A DNA stretch of 64,000 bases from Veillonella nakazawae (GTDB taxonomy: Bacteria; Bacillota; Negativicutes; Veillonellales; Veillonellaceae): the NCBI RefSeq assembly GCF_013393365.1, contig NZ_AP022321.1:395001-459000 (forward strand), written 5' to 3'. The notes beneath the pieces were generated by a model. The model did not search any database and had not been told where the DNA came from. It saw nothing but the letters and a program-made list of their open reading frames with translations. Shown here in pieces: positions 18,701 to 25,589 of the stretch. A program made the position numbers and the translations under genes. Position 1 is the first letter of the stretch. Every line of letters starts with the position of its first letter.

Positions 18701-19521
18701 GCCATGTCCATGAGAGAACGCGCTTTTTTCTTAGTTGTATAGAGCTCAGCACGACCTTCCATGTATTCTTCTAGGGCTTCTTCAATAGGGCCTGTGAAGC
18801 GATTTGCTTCGATAGAGATATCCGTTAACTCTGTCGTAAATGTGGTGTGACGGCAGTGGTCGGACCAATATGTATCGAAGAGGCGAATTTCTGTAATCGT
18901 AGGATCCCGGTGTTCTACCTCTGCATATTGTTGTCTAATCATTTGAAGGTCCGCTAATGTCATAGCAAGACCATAGTTTTTGATAAGTCCTTCTAACTCA
19001 GCATCGCTCATTGTCGTAAAGCCATCGATAGTTGCCACTGGTTTTGGGTCCTCTAAATTGAGAGCCAAAGTGTTAGGTAATTCAAGGCTTGCTTCACGGG
19101 AATCAACAGGGTTAATGTAGTATGCTTTGATGGCATTTTCTTGTTCTTTTGTGAAAGTACCTTCGATAGCAAATACACGGGCACAGCGAACAATATGGCC
19201 AGATGTAAGGGTTAGCATAGAAATACATTGCTCAGCACTATCGGCGCGTTGATCGTATTGACCTGGTACATATTCAACAGCGAATACGAAACCTTGTACA
19301 GCGGGAATTTCTTCTAATACTGTATCCACAGGAGGTTCGGAGAAGATAAGATTTTTTGCAGCCTCTAAATCTTTTGCATCTACATGTTCGATATCATATC
19401 GCTCGTAGATGGTTACTCCTGTAGCAGGCATAGATAATTCCTGTTGTAAGGTTTGTAACATGCGTTGTGCTTCTTGGTTGAAAGATTCTCGTTTTGTTAC
19501 GAATAATCGTTGTATAGCCAT
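15781..19521 (-). CDS. purL: Phosphoribosylformylglycinamidine synthase (large PurL)
   Basis: A 1246-residue single-chain enzyme for step four of purine synthesis: FGAR, glutamine and ATP to FGAM. The N-terminal linker/PurS-like part is followed by two AIR-synthase-like halves (THNHPTEIEPFGGAATCLGG, GATGSSKEHTVESLSTCGAE, then GGKDSMSGTFMDLTVPPTL) and a C-terminal glutaminase domain (FPGTNCEFDATRAFERAG, nucleophile Cys in LGICNGFQALIKLGLLPGG, closing His/Glu near SHGEGRF). The frame is open 52 codons further upstream, but the start is the ATG at 19521, which has AGGAGG 6 bases before it and begins the conserved sequence. It is separate from the purE operon and on the opposite strand, divergent from a LysR gene. 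Confidence 0.95.
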   Translation of the reverse strand: MAIQRLFVTKRESFNQEAQRMLQTLQQELSMPATGVTIYERYDIEHVDAKDLEAAKNLIFSEPPVDTVLEEIPAVQGFVFAVEYVPGQYDQRADSAEQCISMLTLTSGHIVRCARVFAIEGTFTKEQENAIKAYYINPVDSREASLELPNTLALNLEDPKPVATIDGFTTMSDAELEGLIKNYGLAMTLADLQMIRQQYAEVEHRDPTITEIRLFDTYWSDHCRHTTFTTELTDISIEANRFTGPIEEALEEYMEGRAELYTTKKKARSLMDMATLAVKELRHAGGLTNLDESDEINACTIIVPVDVDGKTEEWLLLFKNETHNHPTEIEPFGGAATCLGGCIRDPLSGRAYVYQAMRITGSGDPHTSLEDTLEGKLPQKKITQEAARGYSSYGNQIGLATGEVKEYYHPGYVAKRMEIGAVIGAAPRNQVRREVPVPGDVVVLLGGKTGRDGCGGATGSSKEHTVESLSTCGAEVQKGNALTERKIQRLFRRGEVTTLIKRCNDFGAGGVSVAIGELTDGVTINLDLVPKKYAGLDGTELAISESQERMACVISATDVDAFKAYCDEENLECTVVADVTDTNRLIMNWNGETIVDISRDFLNTNGASQQQEAIITAPADRSYFLRGSSSADNFKEKWLAAVSDLNTASQQGLAERFDSTVGANTVLMPFGGKFQKTPTQGMVAKLPVLNGETTTASIMTHGFVPELSDWSPYHGAQYAVLLSVAKLVALGGRREDAYLTLQEYFERLNSKESWGKPVAALLGAYKAQKELEIGAIGGKDSMSGTFMDLTVPPTLVSFAVGTAHIDNIVSQDLKGVDHRLVFFDVPRMYDDTPDWDRFKENCDTLQEQIEKGRVYSAYVVDQGGIPEAVTKMALGNNIGVKFDKYAERGIFQPALGAFIVEVDIKAVNYLLELPGLKVIGVTQANPVIEWADQSVSLKEIQATYEAPLNDIFPMHAPNGSGEAVAYIHDQHAKPRSTSLGAKPKVLIPVFPGTNCEFDATRAFERAGAETDIVVIRNQTPEQLKESIDVIKAKLAESQILMFPGGFSAGDEPDGSGKFMATLFRNPYLAEGLENLLYKQDGLVLGICNGFQALIKLGLLPGGHIETLTADHPTLTYNTIGRHLSRMVNTKVISTKSPWMSDAKAGEIYTVPISHGEGRFIASPQQVLEFNKTGQIATQYVDFDGIASMDSRFNPNQSVAAIEGIYSPDGRVFGKMAHSERCGTGISKNIPGQLEMPIFTSGVKYFK

Positions 19522-19590
19522 TGTAGCCTCCTGTAATGTATATAATTCCCTGTGGGATATTGACAAATTAAGTATAGTCGGTCTAGACTT

Positions 19591-19614
19591 ATAAGTAAAG
19601 ATAATCTTACTTAT
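19591..19614 (-). promoter_or_regulatory. Hairpin in purL leader
   Basis: ATAAGTAA (19591-19598) pairs with TTACTTAT (19607-19614), about 70 bases before the purL start. No T-run follows. It shows no match to the purine riboswitch core. Confidence 0.4.
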
Positions 19615-19647
19615 GAAAAGATTAGAAATGCTAATAAATATGAAAGG

Positions 19648-19680
19648 TTCATGAAGGTCATAGGACCTGGCTTTCATGAA
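19648..19680 (-). promoter_or_regulatory. Long imperfect hairpin between purL and LysR gene
   Basis: TTCATGAA occurs at 19648-19655 and 19673-19680; it is self-complementary, so the copies pair with each other, and the inner AGGTC/GACCT extends the stem. It could be a leader RNA structure or a dyad operator for the divergent LysR regulator. Confidence 0.45.
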
Positions 19681-19789
19681 GATTTCTACATATTCATTAT
19701 ATATTGAGAGTCTATAATTATAATATAGTAAATGATATGTATATTTAAAAGTAAGACACTATTATTAGTATATAACAGAGGTGAATAAA

Positions 19790-20695
19790 ATGGCAGTATC
19801 TGCAGATTTATATAGAACCTTTTTAGGGGTAGGCTTATATTTGTCCTTTTCCCGTGCCGCAAAAGAGTTAGGCGTTTCTCAATCCGCTATCAGCCAAAGC
19901 ATTAAACAATTAGAAGGGGAACTGAATATGCCTCTTTTTGTACGTACTACAAAATCTGTAGGATTCACGCCTGAAGGTAAAGAGTTGTTTGATACGGTAG
20001 CTAAAGCGTTCTCCATCCTTGATAATGGGGTGACTCAATTACAAGAACGTGTTAGCCAAGCTTATGAAAGTTTAAACCTTGCTGCTACAGATACATTATG
20101 TCGCCATTTCTTATTACCATATTTCCATAAATGGCAATTACAAGAAAGTGAAATCGGATTGCATATTATTAATCGTCCATCCCCTGATTGCGTAGAGTTG
20201 GTACTCAATAAAGAGGCTCAGTTAGCGGTGGTTAATGATTATGAAGGCTTGCGTGATAATCCTCAATTAGAGGTCACTACATTGGCTACAATTCAAGATG
20301 TATTTGTTGGTGGCCCTGACTATAAAGGGGCAGGCTTCTTTGATCAAGGTCGCTTACTTAACGAGCCTATCTTATTATTACATAAGGGCTCTGCAAGCCG
20401 TACCTTCTTTGATGAAGTAACACATGGCGCATGCCGTAAGCCTCGCTTTGAACTTGGTAGCGTCGATGTATTGCTCGATCTTGTAGAAATTAATATGGGT
20501 ATTTCCATGTTGCCTAACCATGTAGTGCAACAAAAGATGCAAGAAGGCTCCATCGTGCGTATCGATACAGATATTCCTGTACCGACCCGTGATATTGTAC
20601 TTGTCCGTTCTCGTTTGGTACCTCAATCTGAAGGAGCGGCGCGCTTCACATCCTTGCTTATTAATCGTGAAAGCACTCGTGATAAGGTCTTATAA
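19790..20695 (+). CDS. LysR family transcriptional regulator
   Basis: A 301-residue LysR-type regulator. The winged helix-turn-helix is at residues about 5-64 (FSRAAKELGVSQSAISQSIKQLEGEL, then LFVRTTKSVGFTPEG), and the rest is the periplasmic-binding-protein-like effector domain. The ATG at 19790 is preferred over a GTG at 19781 that overlaps the ribosome binding site (GAGGTGA). It is divergent from purL; LysR proteins often control the divergent neighbour, so control of purL is possible. The effector is unknown. Confidence 0.9.
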   Translation: MAVSADLYRTFLGVGLYLSFSRAAKELGVSQSAISQSIKQLEGELNMPLFVRTTKSVGFTPEGKELFDTVAKAFSILDNGVTQLQERVSQAYESLNLAATDTLCRHFLLPYFHKWQLQESEIGLHIINRPSPDCVELVLNKEAQLAVVNDYEGLRDNPQLEVTTLATIQDVFVGGPDYKGAGFFDQGRLLNEPILLLHKGSASRTFFDEVTHGACRKPRFELGSVDVLLDLVEINMGISMLPNHVVQQKMQEGSIVRIDTDIPVPTRDIVLVRSRLVPQSEGAARFTSLLINRESTRDKVL

Positions 20696-20699
20696 TTAT

Positions 20700-20741
20700 A
20701 AGACACACTTTTTGAGAAATTTCAGAAAGTGTGTCTTTTTA
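20700..20741 (+). terminator. Terminator after LysR gene
   Basis: AAGACACACTTT (from 20700) pairs with AAAGTGTGTCTT (20726-20737), followed by TTTAT. Confidence 0.85.
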
Positions 20742-20942
20742 TATTTTTGACTAGTCTTATCTGTGCTATATTATATTGTTATAAACCTGTTGAATTTTAT
20801 AATTCAGAGTTGAAAGTTTTTAAGTCTCTTTGATAGTTATTGTATTAGTCATATTGTTAAGGCTTTTACTTGATATAGGTTGACCCTAAGGGGATATTTA
20901 CGTTAAAATTTAAAGATAGTTATACTGCGGAGGTAAGAGCAC

Positions 20943-21518
20943 ATGGAATTATTAAAACAACGCATTCGTGAAGAGGGGATTGTCCTCAATAATCGCGTGC
21001 TAAAAGTCGATGGTTTTTTAAATCATCAAATCGATCCACAATTGTTTAAAGCAATCGGTAAAGAAATTGCTGATCGTTACCGTGATGCAGGGGTACAACG
21101 TATTGTTACTATTGAGGCATCTGGCATTGCATTGGCATTGATGGCTGCGCTTGAACTTGATGTGCCATTAGTATTTGCACGTAAGAAAAAATCTATTCTT
21201 ATGGTAGACGATGTATATCATAGTGTGGTGTACTCCTACACAAAAGAAGAAAACTACGATATTACTATTTCTAAAAAATTCTTGCCAGCTGGTGAAAAAG
21301 TGTTAATCATCGATGACTTCTTGGCATCTGGTGAGGCGGCTATGGGCCTTGCTAAATTGGTAGAAGACGCAGGTGATGAAGTGGTAGGTATGGCTATTGC
21401 TATCGAAAAATCCTTCCAACCTGGTCGCGAACGCCTTGAACATGCAGGTTATCGTGTAGAGTCTTTAGTTCGTATTAAAGAATTTAAAGACAATGGTTGT
21501 GTATTTATCGAAGACTAA
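20943..21518 (+). CDS. xpt: Xanthine phosphoribosyltransferase
   Basis: A 191-residue cytosolic salvage enzyme that makes XMP from xanthine and PRPP. MELLKQRIREEGIVL, VDGFLNHQIDP and IEASGIALALMAAL closely follow B. subtilis Xpt. The PRPP loop is VLIIDDFLASGEAAMGL, and SFQPGRERLEHAGYRVESL is diagnostic of the family. GGAGG precedes the ATG. The 200 bases upstream contain no purine riboswitch core, unlike many Firmicute xpt genes. Two small paralogous genes follow at once and are probably co-transcribed. Confidence 0.95.
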   Translation: MELLKQRIREEGIVLNNRVLKVDGFLNHQIDPQLFKAIGKEIADRYRDAGVQRIVTIEASGIALALMAALELDVPLVFARKKKSILMVDDVYHSVVYSYTKEENYDITISKKFLPAGEKVLIIDDFLASGEAAMGLAKLVEDAGDEVVGMAIAIEKSFQPGRERLEHAGYRVESLVRIKEFKDNGCVFIED

Positions 21519-21544
21519 TAGTCTGATTATTTGTAGAGGGAATT

Positions 21545-21991
21545 ATGAATCAAAAAGCAGAAAAATTCGACTTACTCATCGCTGACCTAAACAAAGGTGG
21601 TAACTCTTGGTTTACAAAGGAAGAAATGACAGATGATCTTCATACAGTCGTTTATCACGGCCGTTTGGATGTTCATGAGCATAGCTTGCCTGTATTCATC
21701 GTTGTGGATGATTCTGCATTCTCCTATGCTCGCATAGCTATCACAACAACATCTATTGATGAAAAAGTGATTCCTGCTGTGTTAAAAGAACTTAACACAT
21801 TAAATCAAGATTATAAAGTATCTAAATACTATGTAAGCAATGAAGATAATAACATCTATATGGATGTATCTGTTCCTGGTTTGACAGAACAGTTTGATCC
21901 TACAGTAGTAGTTAATTTATTGCTTGAAGTTGTTCAACCACACTTAGATGCTGTACATAAAGGCATTCTTAAAGTAGCTGGTTTAGCTTAA
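21545..21991 (+). CDS. YbjN-like small protein, copy 1
   Basis: A 148-residue soluble protein with alternating beta strands and helices (MTDDLHTVVYHGRLDVHEHSL region, then VSKYYVSNEDNNIYMDVSV). The overall plan resembles the YbjN / type III secretion chaperone-like fold, but I see no diagnostic motif. It is clearly related to the next gene: both share the order of an N-terminal D-L/E-x-T-V-V-Y-H/R segment, a LPVFIVVDD or MPLFVILDN strand, and a DNNIYMDV or DSSLYLDC strand. GAGGGAA lies 4-6 bases before the ATG. It sits 26 bases after xpt, so a link to nucleotide salvage is possible but unproven. Confidence 0.65.
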   Translation: MNQKAEKFDLLIADLNKGGNSWFTKEEMTDDLHTVVYHGRLDVHEHSLPVFIVVDDSAFSYARIAITTTSIDEKVIPAVLKELNTLNQDYKVSKYYVSNEDNNIYMDVSVPGLTEQFDPTVVVNLLLEVVQPHLDAVHKGILKVAGLA

Positions 21992-22002
21992 TAGAGGTTG
22001 TT

Positions 22003-22443
22003 ATGAATCCTAAAGCGTTATTATTTGATAAGTTTTTAAAAGACGAAGAAATCACATCCTTTGAACGTAAGGATTTTGATGATGAAGACGGTACTGTTGT
22101 ATACCGTTCTTATATTAAATCCCCGTTGTGGGATATGCCGTTATTTGTCATTCTTGATAACAGTATTTACAGTGTTATTCGTTTGGTATTGGGCCCTGAA
22201 AAGGTAACTGCACAAAACATGGCTGCCTTAAATGCGTTGATCAATCGAGATAATGCGACATACAAAAACTATAAACTTTATATTGATGAACAAGACTCTA
22301 GTCTATATTTGGACTGCGTATATATGTGTGGTGATGATGCGTTTGAACCTGCATTAATGTATGCATTGATGTCTTCTATTGTAGATTATGTACCTGAAGC
22401 TGTAGGTGAGTTGAAAGCTGCTTTTGAAAGTGGTACACACTAA
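22003..22443 (+). CDS. YbjN-like small protein, copy 2
   Basis: A 146-residue paralogue of the preceding gene, 11 bases after its stop, with the same strand-helix order: EDGTVVYRSYIKSPLWDMPL, FVILDNSIYSVIRLV, YKLYIDEQDSSLYLDCVYM, and a C-terminal helix (EPALMYALMSSIVDYV). Acidic and soluble, no signal peptide. Identity to copy 1 is low, so the duplication is old. AGAGGTT precedes the ATG. Function unknown. Confidence 0.65.
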   Translation: MNPKALLFDKFLKDEEITSFERKDFDDEDGTVVYRSYIKSPLWDMPLFVILDNSIYSVIRLVLGPEKVTAQNMAALNALINRDNATYKNYKLYIDEQDSSLYLDCVYMCGDDAFEPALMYALMSSIVDYVPEAVGELKAAFESGTH

Positions 22444-22488
22444 TCAATAACAAATATAGATTAACTGGCATAATGTTCGGAAATTAAA

Positions 22489-22532
22489 TAAAAGAGGGTA
22501 TTCTATCTTTATAGATAGAATACCCTCTTTTG
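22489..22532 (+). terminator. Terminator after YbjN-like pair
   Basis: AAAGAGGGTATTCTATC pairs with GATAGAATACCCTCTTT across a short loop; TTGCTTT follows. Seventeen-bp perfect stem. Confidence 0.85.
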
Positions 22533-22719
22533 CTTTCGCAGAAAAATATATATAGTGTGAAATAGTGCATTTTTGCATGAATGCTTTTGTATAAATTGAG
22601 AGGATATTTGCAATAAACCAATTTGAATAAAGTAGATATAATTGAATTCAATATTTTTGAAAAGTTCGGAATATAACGAATAATAAAAATAATTAATTAA
22701 ATAATATTCGAAGATAGTG

Positions 22720-22748
22720 TTGATTTTGTAAATGTTAGGTGTTACAAT
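22720..22748 (+). promoter_or_regulatory. Promoter of the purE operon
   Basis: TTGATT (22720-22725), exactly 17 bases, TACAAT (22743-22748). The start would be about 22755, immediately before the AAGGAGG that serves the leader peptide, so the untranslated leader is very short and leaves no room for a riboswitch. Confidence 0.7.
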
Positions 22749-22773
22749 TTGTGTACAAGAAGGAGGTAGCACC

Positions 22774-22866
22774 GTGAACTATGCAAATCAACAAACTCAA
22801 AGCAAGTCTACGGCGGCTATTTGTGCGCATTTGACCCAGTCTGTTTCGGCTGGGCTTTTTTATTAG
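22774..22866 (+). CDS. Leader peptide of the purE operon
   Basis: A 30-codon frame starting at GTG 22774 with an ideal ribosome binding site (AAGGAGG, 22760-22766) and ending at TAG 22864-22866, 8 bases before purE. The product would read MNYANQQTQSKSTAAICAHL followed by TQSVSAGLFY. An intrinsic terminator (22835-22861) overlaps its last nine codons, and its stop overlaps the purE ribosome binding site. This is the architecture of a translation-coupled attenuator. The peptide has no run of one regulatory amino acid; Gln, Ser and Ala are frequent. Too short for standard gene calling. Confidence 0.6.
   Translation: MNYANQQTQSKSTAAICAHLTQSVSAGLFY
22835..22861 (+). terminator. Attenuator terminator inside the purE leader
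   Basis: CCCAGTC (22835-22841) pairs with GGCTGGG (22848-22854; one G-U pair), loop TGTTTC, then CTTTTTT. It lies between the promoter and purE, so it must be bypassed for the whole operon to be read. Confidence 0.75.
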
Positions 22867-22874
22867 GAGGATCT

Positions 22875-23366
22875 ATGAAGGTCGGTATTATTATGGGCAG
22901 CAAGTCTGACCTAGACACAATGAAAAAGGCATCTGCCGTACTTGATGAATTTAACATTCCTTATGAAATGGTTATTGCTTCAGCTCATCGTACACCTGAA
23001 GCTGTAAAGGATTTTGTTACACGACTTGAAGATGAAGGGGCTATCGCTTTTATAGCTGGTGCTGGTGCAGCGGCCCACTTACCAGGTGTAGTAGCTAGCT
23101 TCACTACATTGCCTGTTATCGGAATTCCTCTTAATGCAACAGCTTTAAAAGGTATCGATTCCTTGCTTGCTATTGTTCAAATGCCATCTGGTATGCCTGT
23201 AGCAACTATGGCTGTAGATGGTGCTAAAAACGGAGCACTTTTTGCAGTCCAAATTGGAGCAGCTTTCAACAAAGAATTGAAAGACCGATATGTACAGTAT
23301 CGCAAAGATATGGCTGAAAAAGTATTAGCGGACAATGCTGAATTACAAGGTGCCATTAAACTATAA
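22875..23366 (+). CDS. purE: N5-carboxyaminoimidazole ribonucleotide mutase (PurE)
   Basis: A 163-residue cytosolic enzyme that forms CAIR in purine synthesis. IMGSKSDLDTM, the catalytic-His segment SAHRTPE, AGAGAAAHLPGVVAS and SLLAIVQMPSGMPVATMAV define the family. The frame is open upstream, but the ATG at 22875 has AGGAGG directly before it. No purK gene lies in the operon; whether PurK is encoded elsewhere or this PurE uses CO2 directly cannot be decided here. First structural gene of purE-C-F-M-N-H-D. Confidence 0.95.
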   Translation: MKVGIIMGSKSDLDTMKKASAVLDEFNIPYEMVIASAHRTPEAVKDFVTRLEDEGAIAFIAGAGAAAHLPGVVASFTTLPVIGIPLNATALKGIDSLLAIVQMPSGMPVATMAVDGAKNGALFAVQIGAAFNKELKDRYVQYRKDMAEKVLADNAELQGAIKL

Positions 23367-23432
23367 TCGTTTGAAGCGTTTACATCATCATTTATACATC
23401 TTTGAATAGATAAGAGTAAAAGGAGACACATC

Positions 23433-24161
23433 ATGGCTAACATCAACTTGGAAACATTAACATTATTGTATGAAGGTAAAGCAAAACAAGTATATCAAAC
23501 AGATAACAAAGACGAGTACATTGTTCATTACAAAGATGATGCTACCGCATTTAACGGCGAGAAACATGATACTATCCTTGGCAAAGGCGTATTGAACAAT
23601 AAAATCTCTTCCTTCTTCTTCGAATTATTGAAAAAAGAAGGCGTTCCGACTCATTTCGTTCGTCGCGAAGATGATCGTAATCAAACAGTACTTACGTTGG
23701 ATATCATTCCTCTAGAAGTTATCGTTCGTAACATTGCAGCTGGTTCTATGGCTAAACGCTTTGGTATTGAAGAAGGTACTCCTCTTAAACATCCAATTCT
23801 TGAATTCTGCTACAAAAATGATGAATTAGGTGACCCATTTGCTAATGAATCCCAAATCACAGCACTTGGCTGGGCTACTCAAGAACAACTTGATGTAATC
23901 TCTACTATCACTTTAAAAGTAAACGATATTTTGAAAAAATTCTTGGCTACTAAAAATGTAACCCTTGTAGATTTTAAATTAGAATTTGGTACACATAATG
24001 GTGAAGTATTATTAGGCGATGAAATCTCTCCTGATACATGCCGTTTCTGGGATGCTACAACAGGTGAAAAACTCGACAAAGACCGTTTCCGTCGAGATCT
24101 TGGCAATATTGAAGAAGCGTACAAGGAAATGTTATTCCGTCTTACTGGCGAACGCGCCTAA
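23433..24161 (+). CDS. purC: SAICAR synthase
   Basis: A 242-residue enzyme that joins aspartate to CAIR with [18 protein letters not shown] (phosphate-binding start), [33 protein letters not shown], and the closing [18 protein letters not shown] are classic PurC. Length is typical for bacteria. AAAGGAG precedes the ATG, 66 bases after purE. Confidence 0.97.
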   Translation: MANINLETLTLLYEGKAKQVYQTDNKDEYIVHYKDDATAFNGEKHDTILGKGVLNNKISSFFFELLKKEGVPTHFVRREDDRNQTVLTLDIIPLEVIVRNIAAGSMAKRFGIEEGTPLKHPILEFCYKNDELGDPFANESQITALGWATQEQLDVISTITLKVNDILKKFLATKNVTLVDFKLEFGTHNGEVLLGDEISPDTCRFWDATTGEKLDKDRFRRDLGNIEEAYKEMLFRLTGERA

Positions 24162-24170
24162 GGGGGCACA

Positions 24171-25589
24171 ATGAACTACGATCCAGTTTTTGATAAATGG
24201 CATGAAGAGTGTGGTGTATTCGGTGTCTATGATAGAACCATTGATGTAGCACGCTATGTATATTGGGGACTCTTTGCGCTCCAACACCGTGGACAAGAAA
24301 GCGCGGGCATTGCCGTTACCGATGGTCATGATGTAGAACTAAAAAAAGGTATGGGCTTGTTGACTGAGGCCATTAAAGAACTACCATCCTTACCAAGCCA
24401 TATGGGGACTGGTCATGTGCGGTACTCTACAACAGGTTCCAATAATCCACGCAATATCCAACCCTTAGTAATTCATTACCAAGGTGGTCAAATTGCGGTA
24501 GCTCACAATGGTAATTTAACGAATGCCCTAGCCATTCGTAAACGTCTTGAAGCGGATGGATCTATTTTTCAAACGACAATGGATTCTGAGGTTATCGTAA
24601 ACCTCATTGCTCGCTCTAAAGCTGAGACACAAGAGGAACGCATTGCCGATGCGGCACGTCAAATTGAAGGAGCCTTCTCTCTCGTTATTACTACGAACGA
24701 CTCCTTGGTAGGTGTGCGTGATCCCCAAGGCTTTAGACCTCTTTGTTTAGGTAAAACAGCAAATGGCTATGTTCTCTCTAGTGAAAGCTGTGCCTTAGAT
24801 GCTATAAAAGCCGAGTTTATTCGTCACATCGATCCAGGCGAAATGGTAATTATTGATGACTCTGGTGTACGTAGTGTTATCTATGCAGAACCAGAGAAAA
24901 TTGACAAAAAGCTTTGTGTTTTTGAATATATCTATTTTGCCCGTGGCGATAGCCATATCGATGGTCAATCGGTATATCAATCTCGTCTTAATATGGGGCG
25001 TGAATTATATAACGAAACTAAATACGATGCAGATATTGTTATGTCTATTCCTGACTCTGGCACTACAGCAGCACTAGGCTATGCCCGTGCATCAGGTATT
25101 CCTTTTGCAGAAGGTCTTGTTAAAAACCGCTATAGTGGTCGTACCTTTATCAAGCCAAATCAAGAGGAACGGGAATTAGCTGTTCGTATGAAGCTTAATG
25201 CATTGCCCCACATTGTAGGAGGCAAACGGATTGTCCTTATCGATGATTCTATCGTACGCGGTACTACGAGTGGTATTATCGTTAAAATGCTAAAGGAAGC
25301 AGGCGCTAAAGAGGTGTACATGTGTGTAAGCTCACCAACAATTGAGTATTCTTGTCACTATGGTATTGATACGTCGGTGCGTAAAGAGCTAATTGCTGCC
25401 ACACATACAGTAGATGAAATAAAAGATTATATTCATGCTGACAAATTACATTATTTATCTCGTGAAGGCTTATGTCGTGCCGTATCTGATATAGCGCCTA
25501 ATGATTTATGTTTTGCTTGCTTTAATGGTGATTACAGTGTAGAGGTTCCTGCGGAACAAGAGGAAGGGGTCAAATATGTGCTCGAATAA
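24171..25589 (+). CDS. purF: Amidophosphoribosyltransferase
   Basis: A 472-residue enzyme that commits PRPP to purine synthesis. It begins with a 13-residue propeptide before Cys14 (EECGVFGVYD), which becomes the N-terminal nucleophile of the glutaminase domain. The PRPP loop is RIVLIDDSIVRGTTSG. Cysteines in KLCVFEYIYF, YMCVSSP and DLCFACFNGDY match the B. subtilis-type enzyme, which carries a 4Fe-4S cluster and needs propeptide cleavage. Nine bases after purC; its end overlaps purM by 14 bases. Confidence 0.96.
   Translation: MNYDPVFDKWHEECGVFGVYDRTIDVARYVYWGLFALQHRGQESAGIAVTDGHDVELKKGMGLLTEAIKELPSLPSHMGTGHVRYSTTGSNNPRNIQPLVIHYQGGQIAVAHNGNLTNALAIRKRLEADGSIFQTTMDSEVIVNLIARSKAETQEERIADAARQIEGAFSLVITTNDSLVGVRDPQGFRPLCLGKTANGYVLSSESCALDAIKAEFIRHIDPGEMVIIDDSGVRSVIYAEPEKIDKKLCVFEYIYFARGDSHIDGQSVYQSRLNMGRELYNETKYDADIVMSIPDSGTTAALGYARASGIPFAEGLVKNRYSGRTFIKPNQEERELAVRMKLNALPHIVGGKRIVLIDDSIVRGTTSGIIVKMLKEAGAKEVYMCVSSPTIEYSCHYGIDTSVRKELIAATHTVDEIKDYIHADKLHYLSREGLCRAVSDIAPNDLCFACFNGDYSVEVPAEQEEGVKYVLE

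Larger units (their letters stand above)
22444..22773. other. AT-rich region before the purine operon
   Basis: The 330 bases hold a terminator (22489-22532), a very AT-rich stretch and the purE promoter. Three GTTCGG/TTCG-type sequences that resemble Gram-positive PurBoxes occur: AATGTTCGGAAAT (22472-22484), AAAGTTCGGAATA (22661-22673), and a weaker pair with CGAA at 22677-22680 and TTCG at 22707-22710, just upstream of the -35. Assignment to PurR is tentative. Confidence 0.4.

Noticed and set aside
19522..19677. 52-codon N-terminal extension of PurL
   Set aside because: The ideal AGGAGG lies before the ATG at 19521, and the conserved PurL sequence begins there; the extension is low in likeness to any PurL.
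19522..19789. Purine riboswitch upstream of purL
   Set aside because: I looked for the core sequences (GTTTCTACC type) on both strands here, before xpt and before purE, and found none.
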